Of a stretch of 64,000 nucleotides of DNA, positions 24,552 to 37,299 are shown in pieces. How positions within the stretch are numbered: position 1 is the first letter of the stretch; each line of letters begins with the position of its first letter. The notes under the pieces were generated by a model. The model was given only the letters and a program-made list of their open reading frames with translations. It searched no databases and was not told where the DNA came from. The position numbers and the translations under genes were made by a program. The DNA is from Mimachlamys varia (lineage: Eukaryota; Mollusca; Bivalvia; Pectinida; Pectinidae). Where the stretch lies: positions 23,993,001 to 24,057,000 of the forward strand of contig OX392538.1 in the NCBI GenBank assembly GCA_947623455.1. The letters run 5' to 3'.

Positions 24552-26150
24552 AGTATTCGTCATCTTCTGCTTGATATTACGAAGTAAAACAGTTTCTGAT
24601 TTTGAATTCTGCACCAGAATATTAATTTGATGTTCATATACTAATTCCAATAAATCATTTGTCTGAAGTGCTCAACATTATCATCGTATTTATATCAACA
24701 CGGTGTCGCTGTATCATTATAGTTTGTGTGCTAGCTTTAGGAAAATGTCTGCCATATTGTAATTGAATCTGTCAGCATGTTGTATCTCAGCGTAAGAAGG
24801 ATGAGGGGTGAATATCGGAAGAGAAAAGATGCTTTAACTCCGTCACTCCTGTAATTTTGAAATGGACTATTCCAACCTTTGAATTGGACGAGTTCAAATG
24901 TGTAATCAGGAGTGAAAAAAACTATAGCACATGTCTATCCAAGTGTTTCGTCATTCGTTGTATCATCATCCATCAATTGGTAAGTCGCCATTTTACATGA
25001 AGTCATGCCTATTAGGTGAACCGGTCTGATGCAATATTGAACAAATTTTACGATGCTCCCAAGCCGTTGTGTAGGATCAAAATGGCTGCCAGAGGTCGTA
25101 TAAGTTGATTATGGAATTGCTTTAAGAAGGTTTTATTACTTGAGGTGTTAGGGTCCTTCAGTAAATGTCTGGCTTTTCCTCGTTTTAATACAAAAATGGG
25201 GTCAGAAGGGACATGTCGTGTCTGGAATTACAATTGCATCTAATATAATATGCTCTAAATCTCCCCATGCTGGTCGTGTAGACTAGTGCCGCATGCTATA
25301 GTGGGTTAAGTGGGTTTACAAAACAACTTATTTTTCTATAAATAATTTTGATTGATTATATATCTTTTCGTTCTGAAATTTTGAAATTTTGTCTGTGACA
25401 CTTTGAAGTCCATATTTTGAAATAAAAGCTAATATCTTTAACAAATTATTTCATTTCTTTGGGAAGAATCGCTTTCGAAAAGCTTTCGAAAACATAAGGC
25501 GAGTCAGATTTCAGAGCTCAGAGCTCCCGTCTATTGTTTATACTGGCTCCAGTGGTATGTTTTATATACAGTATAAATAATACGGACTAAAATTCGTTCT
25601 TAGCAATATTTTGATGATTTGTTTAGCCTTATAAATCATAAAGCTTAAACGTGCGTTCGGGATCGAAGGGTATATCTGAACGAAATGTGCTATATCGTAG
25701 TAAAACGTATTTCTATTACCCAATCCCCACTCCCAAGCTCATACTTGAACTGTCTTCATATACCTTACCAAAACGCACAGACATCTTGAACATAAGAACC
25801 CGCAATATCCGGAATTGCACATCTTGAAATCTTCTTATTTTTGACTTACACAAGGCTGATAGAGGATTATTTCCTGGGTATCAGCCGTCTCAACTGTACG
25901 AGTACGAGTCAATTGCCAGCAAAGGTTTCCATCTATGACACTTTGGAAAGTTCAAAAGGATAACAATAAATGTTGTCATTATTTCCAAATGCAACTTTCG
26001 TGAAGGCTTTGGGTTTTGTCGCCAGACCGGTTCATCCGTTGTCAGTATGATGTGACCGGATGAATTGTTCTGTTGGGAATCTTAGGCAGCATATTTCAGT
26101 GTAGTTTAGCACTATAAAATCGGCATACATAAAGCAGCCACCCAAATACA
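24552..26150. other. No gene recognised
   Basis: No open frame of note and no repeat structure found. Confidence 0.45.
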
Positions 26151-26154
26151 GGGC

Positions 26155-26212
26155 GGACGTCCTTATATGTCCTTACCTGGACATTAAACAGGATTAGACC
26201 AAACCAAACCCA
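26155..26212 (+). mobile_element. SINE tail fragment
   Basis: Contains CCTGGACATTAAACAGGATT followed by AGACCAAACCAAACC, matching the 3' end of the SINE family; the head is missing (5'-truncated or decayed). Confidence 0.4.
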
Positions 26213-26591
26213 AATTCAGACGTCAATATGTAAAATTCTGGATTTAGCTTTCCATGATAAGTTCAATGAAACAATTAACTTGATGCAGTTGCCAAGGGAC
26301 ATATTTAAAAACAGAAACAAAAAAGAACGATGTTGTTCATTTTGTAAATCTCCTTAATGTGTTACATGGGCAGTGCTGCAAGCACCTTTACGTATGATCT
26401 CATAACAAGGTGTATACTTATACGGTACTTCAGAAAATATGTTTCCTGAGGAAATATTTGCCGTTTTATCTTATTTTGAGGATACGGGGCACTTAAGTAC
26501 TACTTAATATAAGATCTATACATCTTCAATGGTTTTATGTAAAGATGTCGTTGATCGTAAGATGTACTTATATTGATGGTACTTTAATAAT

Positions 26592-26880
26592 GGCTGGCCG
26601 ACTGCCGAAGTATCACGTGGTTAAAGTGACGTGGTCATTGTCAAATGAGACCCGTACGTCCGAAATGGCGCCCGTCACCGCCATGTGTTACAATTAACAT
26701 CAAAGGCACATGGCTGTCAAGCCGTAGGGTTGAATGTCAGTCCACGTGATTATTTTACTGTACTTCAAAGTTGACAACTTGTCAAGTTAGGCCCCTCCCG
26801 AAAATTGGACAAGGACAACAATTCAGCCACCCCACTTTACTGTGTACAGTTACTTTAAAATGTACAAAATGCAATACATC
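26592..26880. repeat. Dispersed repeat R1, copy b
   Basis: Second copy of the repeat at 23578, with the same block order plus an extra segment around 26690-26720. The minus-strand open frame at its right edge is accidental. Confidence 0.6.
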
Positions 26881-28445
26881 TAAGTTTGTATAAAATGCAA
26901 ACCACCATATTTCACAAAATTGACTAAATAATAGGTAATTAAGTTCAACCACATGAATGTTGTATATTAGGTAATTCACGACATTCCAAAATTATACTTA
27001 CTTGATGACAGGTAAACATTTACTGTGAAGATATTCATGGTTTTACAGAAAGAGACTAATGTATAACAATTTGTTTTTTGGCCTTTTCAGGTTATTACAT
27101 AACCAAAACAATACTGATTTAAAGTAAACAACTCCAGACTAATGCTTTGCATGCACAGTAAGGGCAGGTTGGATGCTTTACACAACTAGACACGACAAGA
27201 TTGGGTGAAAGACTAGACCTTCATCCCAATGTTTGTCATAAAAGAGGACAAGTTTGAGACTTGTTGCAGAAAAAAAAACAGTTTATTTCTATGCATATCG
27301 TTCAGGAATTTTTGGATTTGGAACAAAATTATTTCTAAGGCTTTTTCCCCATTAATTTCCTATTCTTTCTTTTCGAAGATGGGTCCACGGACATCTGTCT
27401 TCATTTGTGAATATGAAAAACCCCAAAGATACAAACAAACACTCGTATTTATCACTGGGTCTTGGCGAGTCGTATTATCTCTGGGACCTGGCGTGTCGTT
27501 GTTGTGCAAGCAAGATTAATCTAAGACGATGCGAGACCAGTCTGGATCCTACAGATGTGGACATTTTATCAATATTCCTAACGCCATGTATCATTCCAGT
27601 ATTTCTGCAGCGTTTTGCATTTTCTTGTCCGCCGACACTGCATATCGATATAAAACTGCAATTTAAAAAACCCATTGTTTCGTTTGGAATAATTCCAAGC
27701 CATTCCAGACATTGTTTGAACAAGCAAGTAAGATACACTGAATGACATTCAAACATTATAATATACAAAACATCGCCGTTTCCGGAACATATGGTATGAG
27801 ACAGTAGTTATATTTGTCTTGTCTTGTCCCGGACCTTCTCCGTTTCAAATGACACAAGCTGAGCGGAAATATCAGAGGGAATGGCAGGCATGACAAGTAG
27901 GGCGGAATCCATGGGACAGGAAGTACCGGGTCATTGTGACGCGGTTCTAGTGACTCTCAAACCCCCTATGTAAAGAATATCACTCACGCGATTTCAAGAT
28001 TAAAACAAAATTATTCGCATATTCATTTCCTCCTTTTAGTCAAAAGTCAGTGGTAAAACCCGACTGGATAACCAATTAATAATTAGCGCAATTATTCTAG
28101 TCAACAAGCCGGGTTATGTTGTGACGCAATGCCTTACCTCACAAATAGGTCCAAATTTCTGAAATTCTGAAAAATTCATTGGCTTATACCGGAAATTTAT
28201 TATCTGCATTTCAATACCATTTGAATAAAGTCGACCAGTACAGGGACCCCGATTATTCGTTTTACAATACTATCGGATGTATTGAATTGGCCTTATGTTT
28301 AACGTTTCTTTTTTATTTTGTTAGTCTGGATAGATGTTCATCAAGTGATTTGAATATATTTTCGATATTTTATGATTTAGATGAACACTTACAGAATGAT
28401 ACCTCCTCCCAACAGTCATTTATATCTGTATATACCGTCATACAT
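26881..28445. other. No gene supported
   Basis: Overlapping frames of about 100 codons lie on both strands at 27229-27768. No domain or splice evidence favours either. Confidence 0.35.
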
Positions 28446-28522
28446 CCTCGATATCCAGGGGTTACGCTCATCAACTTCGCCATGTAGAGAGCGTAGGTGA
28501 TGGTAACCCCTGGATATCGAGG
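28446..28522. repeat. Short hairpin made of F2 ends
   Basis: 77-bp palindrome with 20-bp perfect outer arms (CCTCGATATCCAGGGGTTAC) and an inner GTAGAGAGCGTAGGTGATG; these are the terminal sequences of element F2 brought together without the interior. Either an internal-deletion derivative or a recombined pair of ends. Confidence 0.65.
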
Positions 28523-31500
28523 CTGAACGTCATCGGGAACTATGACGTTCCTGTCGATAGTTAAATCTATCTCACACGTCTAATATCAAAATGATACACC
28601 ATGTTATTGCAAGTTCTCAGGTCCCTGTGATTTGACTTATGTTGTTTTGACGATTTTAAACTCAGACAAACAAGAAAGATATACAACCGACTTAATTGTT
28701 CTTGGCATATAACATTTCGCAACACGTTTGATAAATTACGTATTAGAAGGAAACCAGTGGTTCGGCCTATCAGACAAATCCATGCTATACTGCGTTCTTA
28801 ACAATCGATTTCGGTTTACGCGACTCTTACACAAAACTGGCTGCGTAGATAGGAAATGAAACCTAAAATTTTCCCGTGAGAATATTCCCATTTTGTAATT
28901 CTGTAAAGTTACAAGATTCTTCAAACAATGTATCTCTTTTATAACGGATAAACTCTCATGTGCCAGTGTATTTCGTCATATGTTTTAATTTGTAACTGAA
29001 TTTTGGCTGCTGTGTAGAAAGATTTCATCATCATCAACAACAACATCATCATCATCATCATCTATGATTCGGTTTTGATTGGATATCGTAATGTCCACCT
29101 CACTATTGGTCATCAGTGTCCACATCATCATTGGTCATCATCTCTTAATCGATTGGATGTTTTTTTTCAGTTTCAGCAACGTCATCCTCGAGGACCAGAA
29201 ATAAACCCCCGTCATAGTGAGCCATCGCTACTTTTCACTTTCGTTTTCAGCGGTAAAAGATCATTTTCTTATGCATAAAGACCAGGCAACAAGGGAATTT
29301 TCAGAAAATTTCCGTAAGTCGATATTTCCCGTTATATAATCACGTCATTGACAAACAGTCACCTTGGGTGGTTTTTAGGATTTCCTTCCCCAAATTTAAC
29401 AGTAATTTCGTTTTCAGTGATAAAATGTTTCACAATATCGGCTTTTTACATTCGGGAAGTAAATATTTGGTCATTTTGAAAGCAATTTTCAATGGTATTG
29501 ATAAAATGATGTGTTTGAAACAGCGGACTTCCATTGACTGGATTTCTAAAAAACATAACCCGACTTTTATTTCAATCAAAGAAACTGTATAAGTCTATCG
29601 TAGTTCGAAATTAAAAAGTGTTTGATATTTTTAAATAAATCGTACATGTATGTAACATGTAGACAAGTAGCACTTGTAACTTATTTCTCGGTTTCTGCGT
29701 TCTTTACAAAGTGCAGGCCAGTAAGATAACTGATTTTAATTAGTCTGGGACTATATATAATGCGATTTCATGATATTAATTGGATTTTGCTGGCTGGTCT
29801 CCAAGCTGCCGACAAGATTCTAGTTTTTTTTTAACATGGCTATCATAGTACAAACGTTATACAGAACGCACGCAAAGCACCAATGGTTTATATACCTAAT
29901 CCACGAGAACTTCTTCACGAATATCTTATCAATCGTAATTAGTCCAAATTTTAGAAGTACTGTAGTAAAATATAAGAAAACAAACACAGTTTTACAATAG
30001 TTCATATTCTATATCAATAATTGTCTCGAGGTTTTTGGTGTTGTCTGTATCTGCTGGAATGGACCACAGGGACCTGGGAATTTGTTACAGCATCAATTTT
30101 CGATTAATGCCCCCTCAATGTTTATAAAGGCCCAAAACAAGCTGTAACAAATTAAAAGGTCCCTTTGAAATGATCATCTTGCAATGCGTATTCATACGTT
30201 CATGAACGTATCAACCTTTCCTCTATCAATCTCTTTTGGTGTATCATCGATTTAACATCAGAACCCCCAAGTACTATAAATACATTCCAAATGACTGTTT
30301 TTATCTTCATTGTGACTAACTTTAATCTGTTTCGCCAACTATAATTCTGTACTGTTCGACTTTCGACAATCTCTGGTCATGATTCGTCTATCTCCGGTCA
30401 CATGATTCGGTTATGCAATTCCGGTCACCATTTACCATCTTCGATCTCCGATCTACTTTGAGAATCACTCAATTATCCGCAAAGTTTCAATCACTCTTCG
30501 TTAATGCTCGGCCATCTTTCTATACAACTTCCGATTGTCTACTGTAATGTCCTGTCAGGTTTTGTTTAAATATCCGGTAATACTTCTTCAGTGTCCGGTC
30601 ATTTTCGACAATATCCGTCATTTTTTGGATAATTTATCAAGTCGTTCTTCGACAAGAACGAGAACTAAACTTCAACAATATTCTGTCGTCTATTTGACAT
30701 TAGGTGTTATATCAAGGTATATTATCTAGTTTGGCTTTGACAATGACCACTAAGTCATCTTCGTTTGTCGTATAAATTGAGCATGTTCTTAGTTTGTCGT
30801 TGTTTTGGCTTACACAAACAAAAATCAAACTTGGATTATTCAAAAAGTCTTCTTCTCGCAAGCTGATCGAACTTTCCTTGTGATGTCCACTACAACGGGT
30901 CAGCAATGGTCATCGATTGTTTCTCTTTCAGAACCACGTGCTGCATTACTCAAGTACGTATATAGATACGAAAATACGTCAACCGTTCTGGTTTTTATAC
31001 ACAACTTCTCACACTACTAGCTTTCCATTGAGTAATTTTCAAACGCAATTGATTTCAATAATTTATGTTCCGTTTTGTAAGCCCTGCTAATGAATATTTC
31101 TCTTGTGGTTCCAAGCTGAAAAGACGATTGTTGAAAGCGTGAGAAAATTGGAAATGGTCGATTCCCACCACCGTTATATCCATATTTGCAGGCTATTACA
31201 TATTCATTTTGTCATTTATGTAAATTATTCATTAAACACCCTAGTCTCTTATTAACTTGCGGTTTTGAAACTACAACGTGTGTCTGTAATCGTCGAAGTG
31301 AAACGATTGGCTGATTAACGTCATGCATGATTACTGGTTAGATATTTGTTGTTATATTCTGGTAAATTCAACGACGTAGCATTTTGTGGAATTTAAAACT
31401 TTACAATAGCCGAAATATAATGAATACAGTAGTGTACTGATAAAAGAACATGTGCTATGATGATCGCTAAATTCTTTTTTCCTGGATCAAGCCGCAATAC

Positions 31501-33164
31501 TAGCATCATTTCTTGATGGTCGAAGGGAAACAACTCCTTTTTTGTAACACAGAATTTCTTTCATTATTTGGTAAAGGGAGATAAAGACAAGCTATTTTAG
31601 GACGGTGACATAATGCTAAGCCAATCAGTATCATTGGACAAGCACTAAACAACAAATTACCATAGCTTTATTGGCATCTTATTCATTTTAATTAATGGAA
31701 CATATTTTTTATAATTATGCTTGTTACAATCATGTTACAGTGCTTCATTCTTTTTGATAAAACTCTAAAACCGATTTATGCTAGCCTAAATGTTTTAGTG
31801 ATGGTTTACTTTTTTATCAGCCTAACTGTCCCAGCATTTACCATAAAAGATATTTATAGTTGATTTCCCTAATTATTAAAATATTAATATATTTGTTATA
31901 TTAATTGATTCAGTGACAATTTATTCATTTTTTCCACTCTGGGTCTTTTTTATCCATCACAAGTCAGAGTTACCTTTCTTCTACCTGTAGATGACAGTGA
32001 ATCTGACGTCATGGTTTGCCTGTAGTCTTTAACGAAACGTTAGATATGTAAATTAGTTTATGGAAATGTATGCATAAATATCGTCTACATTTTCAGATAA
32101 AGAGTACATTCGAAATTCTGCATATGCTCTGCCTAATCTGTTACATGTATCAAATATAGTCTGCTCGATCTCGTAGATCTACATTGAATTTGCATTAATT
32201 ACAAATCTATTCATTTCTATAACAAAAATTCACACTATAACAAAAATATTAAATTGCCTCTTATTGAATGCTTTTGTTTTTTTCTTATTCAATCCAAGAA
32301 CCACTTCCGGCTTATACATGTACATGTACTAAACAGATAATTGAGTGAATAGGTCAGCTTTGAAATAAATCCCTGTATGTTATAATGCTGCCCAAATTAT
32401 GATATTTCAATATTTCCTCAATTTTATCAAACAATAATTTATCAGGCACATCGGTTTTCCCCTTTATTGTTAAATTAAATATCTTCCACTTACAACCATT
32501 TTGTTGCATCACATATCGGTAAAAAAAAACTTTGAAATGAAACTTCGGGGTTGCATTCCATTTTGCTACTCAAAAAGACAACCTCCTAAAAGTTTTTGAT
32601 GAGATAACGAAGACGATTTTAAAACGACACCATCTTAATTTGAATATTTTAGTCAAATTGATTTTTCAATTTTGATTTGTAATGTCTATAGGTTGGTTGT
32701 ATTATATAAGTATGCCACTAGTTTTTAAGTCAGTGTGTTTCAACTTCTGAGAGGGGACACTGGCAGAGGAGCAAGGGTAGGAAGAGCCGAAATAAGGTCA
32801 TTAATAAAATAAAGACATAAACAATAGGAGTTAATAATAACGCTGGTAGAATCTTCAGATTCCATCTTTTACAGACAAGCTCTTCCTGCGTTAGTCTCTT
32901 CCATGCCGTGACAATTAAGATAGTGTCTTCTCGAAAATCATTATCGTTTTGTATCGCGTTTTTTGTGTTTTCAGCCAAGTCAATTCCTCTTGCCTTATGA
33001 GACAAGATCCAATATCCATGTGCTAATATCAATATTCCGTAGTAGTTATCACAACGCAGTAGCTGTTGGAATCATAACTTAAAATTAGGCTACCTAATAA
33101 ATGTATGTTGCTTATATATTTATCTAGTTTTATCGAAGTTTAAAATAGAAAACCGATTATATTT
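28523..33164. other. Long stretch without recognised genes
   Basis: Apart from the TCA microsatellite this 4.6 kb contains only short, overlapping frames in AT-rich sequence. Introns or intergenic DNA cannot be told apart. Confidence 0.45.
29028..29063. repeat. TCA trinucleotide microsatellite
   Basis: Short ATC/ATCA run with a CAACAACAAC interruption. Confidence 0.8.
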
Positions 33165-33305
33165 AAATTATGTAAATGAACAATAATCTCGCAGTAAAAT
33201 GGTTTAAGCTAACTGTTGTGAAATATGATAGCTCCTTGGTGTACATTGTGCACAAACACAACTCAAGCTGCTGAAAGAGAAATGCATATATTAATATCCA
33301 TGAGC
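33165..33305 (+). repeat. Module M, head copy L1
   Basis: Head of an unidentified module repeated at 33515 (direct) and 42965-42880 (inverted). Shared blocks: TATGATAGCTCCTTGGTGT and CTGCTGAAAGAGAAATGCAT. The minus strand reads TTTCTCTTTCAG then CAGCTTGAGTTGTGTTTGTG, like a 3' splice site followed by an open exon. Confidence 0.6.
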
Positions 33306-33514
33306 GGAGACTTGGAATCGCTTCATTGTGAGAAGCCGGGACACCACGGTAGACATTTTACCTATCCCAGGATTCCGTGTTTTCATGGGAACCGTTATTT
33401 CGACTGCAACACAGCAGCTCTGGTTTCCATGGTATCTAGCTTTACCATAAAAAAACTTACTACAATTAAAACTGTGTACATTTATTTAAGTGTAATTTCG
33501 TTGTAAAATTAAAT

Positions 33515-33890
33515 ACACTTAACGAATGTTGTGGAATATGATAGCTTCTTGTGTTTAATGTGCATAAACACAACTCCAGCTGCTGAAAGAGAAAATGCAT
33601 ATTTTATTATTCATGAGCGTCTTATAACATTTTAATAAATATGTGTCACCAGCTGTCTTTATATACAACCAGATATAAGGGTATATAAATAATGCATCAT
33701 TTAGGCCATTCTAATGGTTCTTTGTTCTATTATAATATTATATTCAGGTTTCTTCTCTCCTTCGTCTTAATTACAAATATTCAAAAGCAACTAGTGAAGC
33801 TCTATGAAAATATGGTTTTCATTTCAGTAGCTGTTTTTGTTGTTTCTTTAGCATTGAGCTGTATTATGTGTGGTTATTATCAGGCGCGCA
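33515..33890 (+). repeat. Module M, copy L2
   Basis: Head as in L1, then CAGCTGTC..., AGGGTATATAAATAATGCAT, CTTTGTTCTATTATAATATT and CAACTAGTGAAGC. The whole stretch is matched in inverted orientation at 42585-42965, about 9 kb away, with scattered differences. The exon-like head has a 1-bp deletion here that breaks its frame. About 1.6 kb upstream of Yellow-like gene A. Confidence 0.65.
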
Positions 33891-35420
33891 TTATAATTTG
33901 TTTGCTGTCAAAATCTGCCATTCAAATAGCCCATAGATAATATACAAAAATAATTAATTATGATATCGCGTGATGCGTGGTATTAAAACCCACATCAAAG
34001 ACACAGCTCACAAAGACATTTCATAGTGACAATATCATACATATATAAATATTTCACGTACCTAGGCATCGTGGTTCTTAAGAAGAAGTCGGATGAAGTT
34101 TCGACTCATTTGACCTATGAGATCATAAATATCGGTCAAAGACGCTTATGGTAGAGAAAATTTATTTCGTTAATTAATTGTTTATATATCTTTCGGGTTA
34201 TTTTGTTTTTTTTGTTTTTTGTTTTGCTAATTAAGAGAGAGAAGAGCTTGTCCTTCATAGTCACTACCCATTGTATACAAATATTTGAACAGTCTGTTTA
34301 GCTGTACAAGTCAAACATGTTAGCGGATGATCCTGTTATTTCATACCTTATCGCGATATCGCATTCCATTCACTTGGCCAATATTTGCTTGGTCACTACT
34401 CTAAGGCTTTCGACAAGCTAACTGCTCTAGTGAAGATTATGGTTGAATGTTACAGATAATACAAGATAGCATTTCTGTTTACACTCCTTTCTTAGAGTAT
34501 GGTTAGTTTTAACAAAATAGAGTTTTTTTGAAAGATGACAGGTTAACAGGTGTTTCCAATTTTTTCTGTATTTTATTCCTTTTTCTTTAAAAAAAATTCT
34601 TTTAATTCATATATATGAGTGGGTTTTTTTCACTGGAAGATGGATTAGAACTGTGTGTCCATTTTGTATTCATTTTTCCTAAACCGACTTTGAAATCGAT
34701 GTATATGAGTGATTATTCCACTGGAAGATTTCCGAAGAAATCAAAAAACAATTATGCGCCATATACAATTTTCCTCTATGATAAAATAGCAAATCATCTG
34801 TTTACAACGGTTTAAATGATCATCGGAATTTCAAAGGAGGATATCCATTACGTCAGTTTTAAGAAATGATTGGTTTCTAAACGTTTATGGCCGCAAGTTG
34901 AGCATAAATATGGCATAATCACAAGTACAACAGCATAATCGCAAAGAAGATTACAAATAATATATACGTATCGTTGATGAATAAAGATACATAAAGTAGC
35001 ATGAAAGACGGTTGATAGTGTACTTCTATTGACATATTGATACTACATATTTGGAAAATGTACAAATGTATATAATTGTTGGGAATAACAGTATTTTATT
35101 TTCGCTTTCATACCCAAATTATACATTTTTTCTTCGGTATTTTTCTAAATACTGTCCAACAGAAGTGTTGATGTGTTTTATGCAGCATAAAACTGTAGAC
35201 AAGGAATACTTGGTAAACATGCAGAGAGTACCGAAGGTTGCTTCAGTACTCTAATGATTTTTTCTCTTTATTTGAAAGACCAACAGCCACTAACAATATT
35301 TATTAGCAATTTAGTGACCTGTAATAGTGTCTAAGTGACCAAATTCCACGGTTGCCATGTACACTTTGATACTTATCAGCAATGACCGGTAGCCTCAATG
35401 TACGTCCAGAGCTTGCAGAG
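33891..35420. other. Upstream region of Yellow-like gene A
   Basis: AT-rich, with a GTTTTTTTTGTTTTTTGTT-like tract near 34200. No conserved element was recognised before the possible TATA box. Confidence 0.4.
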
Positions 35421-35422
35421 AT

Positions 35423-35450
35423 TATAAGAATATGTAGGGTGATTTCAGGA
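35423..35450 (+). promoter_or_regulatory. Possible TATA-like box and initiator of Yellow-like gene A
   Basis: TATAAG at 35423-35428 precedes a TTTCAGG motif whose A is at 35447, a slightly short spacing of 24 nt. The same TTTCAG could instead be a 3' splice site for an upstream non-coding exon. The two readings cannot be separated from sequence alone. Confidence 0.25.
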
Positions 35451-35494
35451 GGAGATACAGTACAATAACTTTGCTAGAAAATATAGCAGTAGCC

Positions 35495-36805
35495 ATGCAT
35501 TCTGTCATGGCGGCTTTAGGTAATTATTTCCTTGCCTTTATCATATTAAGTCTACCACTTGTGCATGGTGGGCTTAATAGCTATGCGCAAATCGTCTATC
35601 AATGGAAGTCCCTGGATTATGCATGGCCAAACGACACTGTGAAGCAACAGTACATCACGGACAAGCGATTCATTGTGGAAAATAATATCATTACTGGAGT
35701 TAAAGTATTCGATGGAAACGTTTACGTGACCGTGCCAAGATGGAAACCAGGCGTCCCATCAACGCTTAACAAAGTTATTAACAATATGACAGATACAAAT
35801 GAAAATATATTGGAGCCATTTCCTGATTGGAAAATGCAAACTATGGGGGATTGTGACGCGCTCCAATATGTCCAAAGCATGGAGATTGACCCCAACACTG
35901 GACACATGTGGATAATAGATTCGGGGCGAATCAATAGACTGACCGGTCATCCGCAAGACCTGTGTCCAGCTAAATTGGTAATTTACGACGTCCGAAATGG
36001 CCAGCTCGTTCACGTCCACGAGTTCCCCGACACCGTTGTTTCCAGAACATCTAATTTTATGAACGATATTGTTCTAGATTATGTCAATGGCGTTGCCTCA
36101 TTTGCATATATCACAGACGCTGCTGATGCCAAATTGTATGTGTACGACTGCAAACGTGATACGTCGTATTTCTATCAACATCCGTCCATGGCGATCGAAA
36201 CTGGTACGGAGACAATTAATATCGGAGATAACCAAGTGACAACGAGCGTCACTATTGATGGAATAGCAATGAGTTCCGACTTCCGGTTCCTGTACTACTG
36301 CGCAATGAATGGCTACAAGCTGTACAGAGTTTCAACAGCTTTGCTTAGAAATCAATCATCAATCTTGTCTGTTGAAACCGTTGGCCGAAAAAATGACCTC
36401 ACGGACGGAATGGCTTTCACCGATAAGGCATTGTATTTCGGAGGCTTGACCATGAATGCTCTTTATAAGTGGACAACCAGTGGGGTCAAGTACAGCTCGT
36501 TTAATCAAGAAATTGTAATCTCCAACGAAACAAGTCTCCGTTGGGTGGACACTATGGCCGTGGATGAGCAGCAGAATCTCTGGCTAGTTGCCAACGGGTT
36601 GGACATGTTTGTGTCAGGAAGAAGAAACATTACACAAACAAATATGTTTATTTGGAGAATACCAATAGGAGAAAATGGATACCTTTCTTCTGCAAAATCA
36701 CGAACAAAACATAATGTTTCGAACGGAAATATGAAAAATATAGCTTGTAATACAGTGTTATTGTCAGCGTTTGCTGTATCTATCATTGTATCATTGATAC
36801 TATAA
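35495..36805 (+). CDS. Yellow/MRJP-family protein, paralogue A (intronless)
   Basis: Single-exon frame of 436 aa. The first ATG after the in-frame stop at 35435 is at 35495 (context gccATGc); an in-frame TTG upstream is not a credible eukaryotic start. Residues about 5-25 form a hydrophobic signal peptide. The body is a full Yellow/MRJP domain: VPRWKPGVPSTLN at about 80-92, QSMEIDPNTGHMWIID at about 127-142, LCPAKLVIYD at about 156-165, NDIVLDYVNG at about 190-199, FAYITDAADAKLYVYD at about 203-218, LTDGMAF and WVDTMAVDE further on. Cysteines 120 and 157 are shared with paralogue B. Several N-X-S/T sites are present (for example N97, N286, N344, N378). A polar linker and a hydrophobic tail (about residues 416-436) end the protein with no cytoplasmic part, like a GPI-anchor signal. 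Known family members are six-bladed propellers; insect ones act in melanin chemistry (dopachrome conversion), cuticle pigmentation or amine binding. The exact role here is unknown. Family call is firm; ligand or enzyme activity is not. Confidence 0.95.
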   Translation: MHSVMAALGNYFLAFIILSLPLVHGGLNSYAQIVYQWKSLDYAWPNDTVKQQYITDKRFIVENNIITGVKVFDGNVYVTVPRWKPGVPSTLNKVINNMTDTNENILEPFPDWKMQTMGDCDALQYVQSMEIDPNTGHMWIIDSGRINRLTGHPQDLCPAKLVIYDVRNGQLVHVHEFPDTVVSRTSNFMNDIVLDYVNGVASFAYITDAADAKLYVYDCKRDTSYFYQHPSMAIETGTETINIGDNQVTTSVTIDGIAMSSDFRFLYYCAMNGYKLYRVSTALLRNQSSILSVETVGRKNDLTDGMAFTDKALYFGGLTMNALYKWTTSGVKYSSFNQEIVISNETSLRWVDTMAVDEQQNLWLVANGLDMFVSGRRNITQTNMFIWRIPIGENGYLSSAKSRTKHNVSNGNMKNIACNTVLLSAFAVSIIVSLIL

Positions 36806-37284
36806 AACATATGGTATTCTTTGTTTAGTTTGAACGTTTCACGGGTGATATGTTTTCGCTATTCCTTACTATCAAAGATAAAACAAACTTGAATGATAAA
36901 ACGGAAATGCATGTTTATTGTATAACATCTTTCAAATATGTGACAGACAAGAAAATGGATGTCATTTTAGAATTGTTTGTTATGTTAATATTTCATGGAT
37001 TTTCATAGCGTCTTTTGCAGGGCTGAAGTATAAATAAGTAATCTCGAAAATTATATCATCTCCGATGATATTTGACAATACAACTTTCGTGTCCTTCGTG
37101 ATAACCGCCTTCTTTACTACATTTCCTGATTGACATGCAATAACACGGCAATGTTAATAGGTTAATGTCTTACAACTCAACAACTGCCATTTTGAATGTA
37201 ATATGTATACATATATGTTGTGTAATGTAAAGAAAAGGGCTTCATATTAAGCTGTATAACGTATGCCCTGTTGCATTTAAACGC

Positions 37285-37290
37285 AATAAA
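37285..37290 (+). terminator. Candidate poly(A) signal of Yellow-like gene A
   Basis: This is the first clear AATAAA after the stop codon at 36803-36805. It would give a 3' UTR of about 500 nt. Confidence 0.4.
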
Positions 37291-37299
37291 ATATGATTT

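Noticed and set aside
27475..27768. 97-codon minus-strand frame with several cysteines
   Set aside because: Two plus frames overlap it over most of its length; no signal peptide or splice evidence.
33692..33940. 82-codon hydrophobic frame in module M
   Set aside because: The inverted copy at 42.6-42.8 kb has a stop and indels in the same frame, so the reading frame is not conserved.
35471..35494. Upstream extension of Yellow-like gene A to a TTG codon
   Set aside because: Eukaryotic translation rarely starts at TTG; the first ATG at 35495 directly precedes a good signal peptide.
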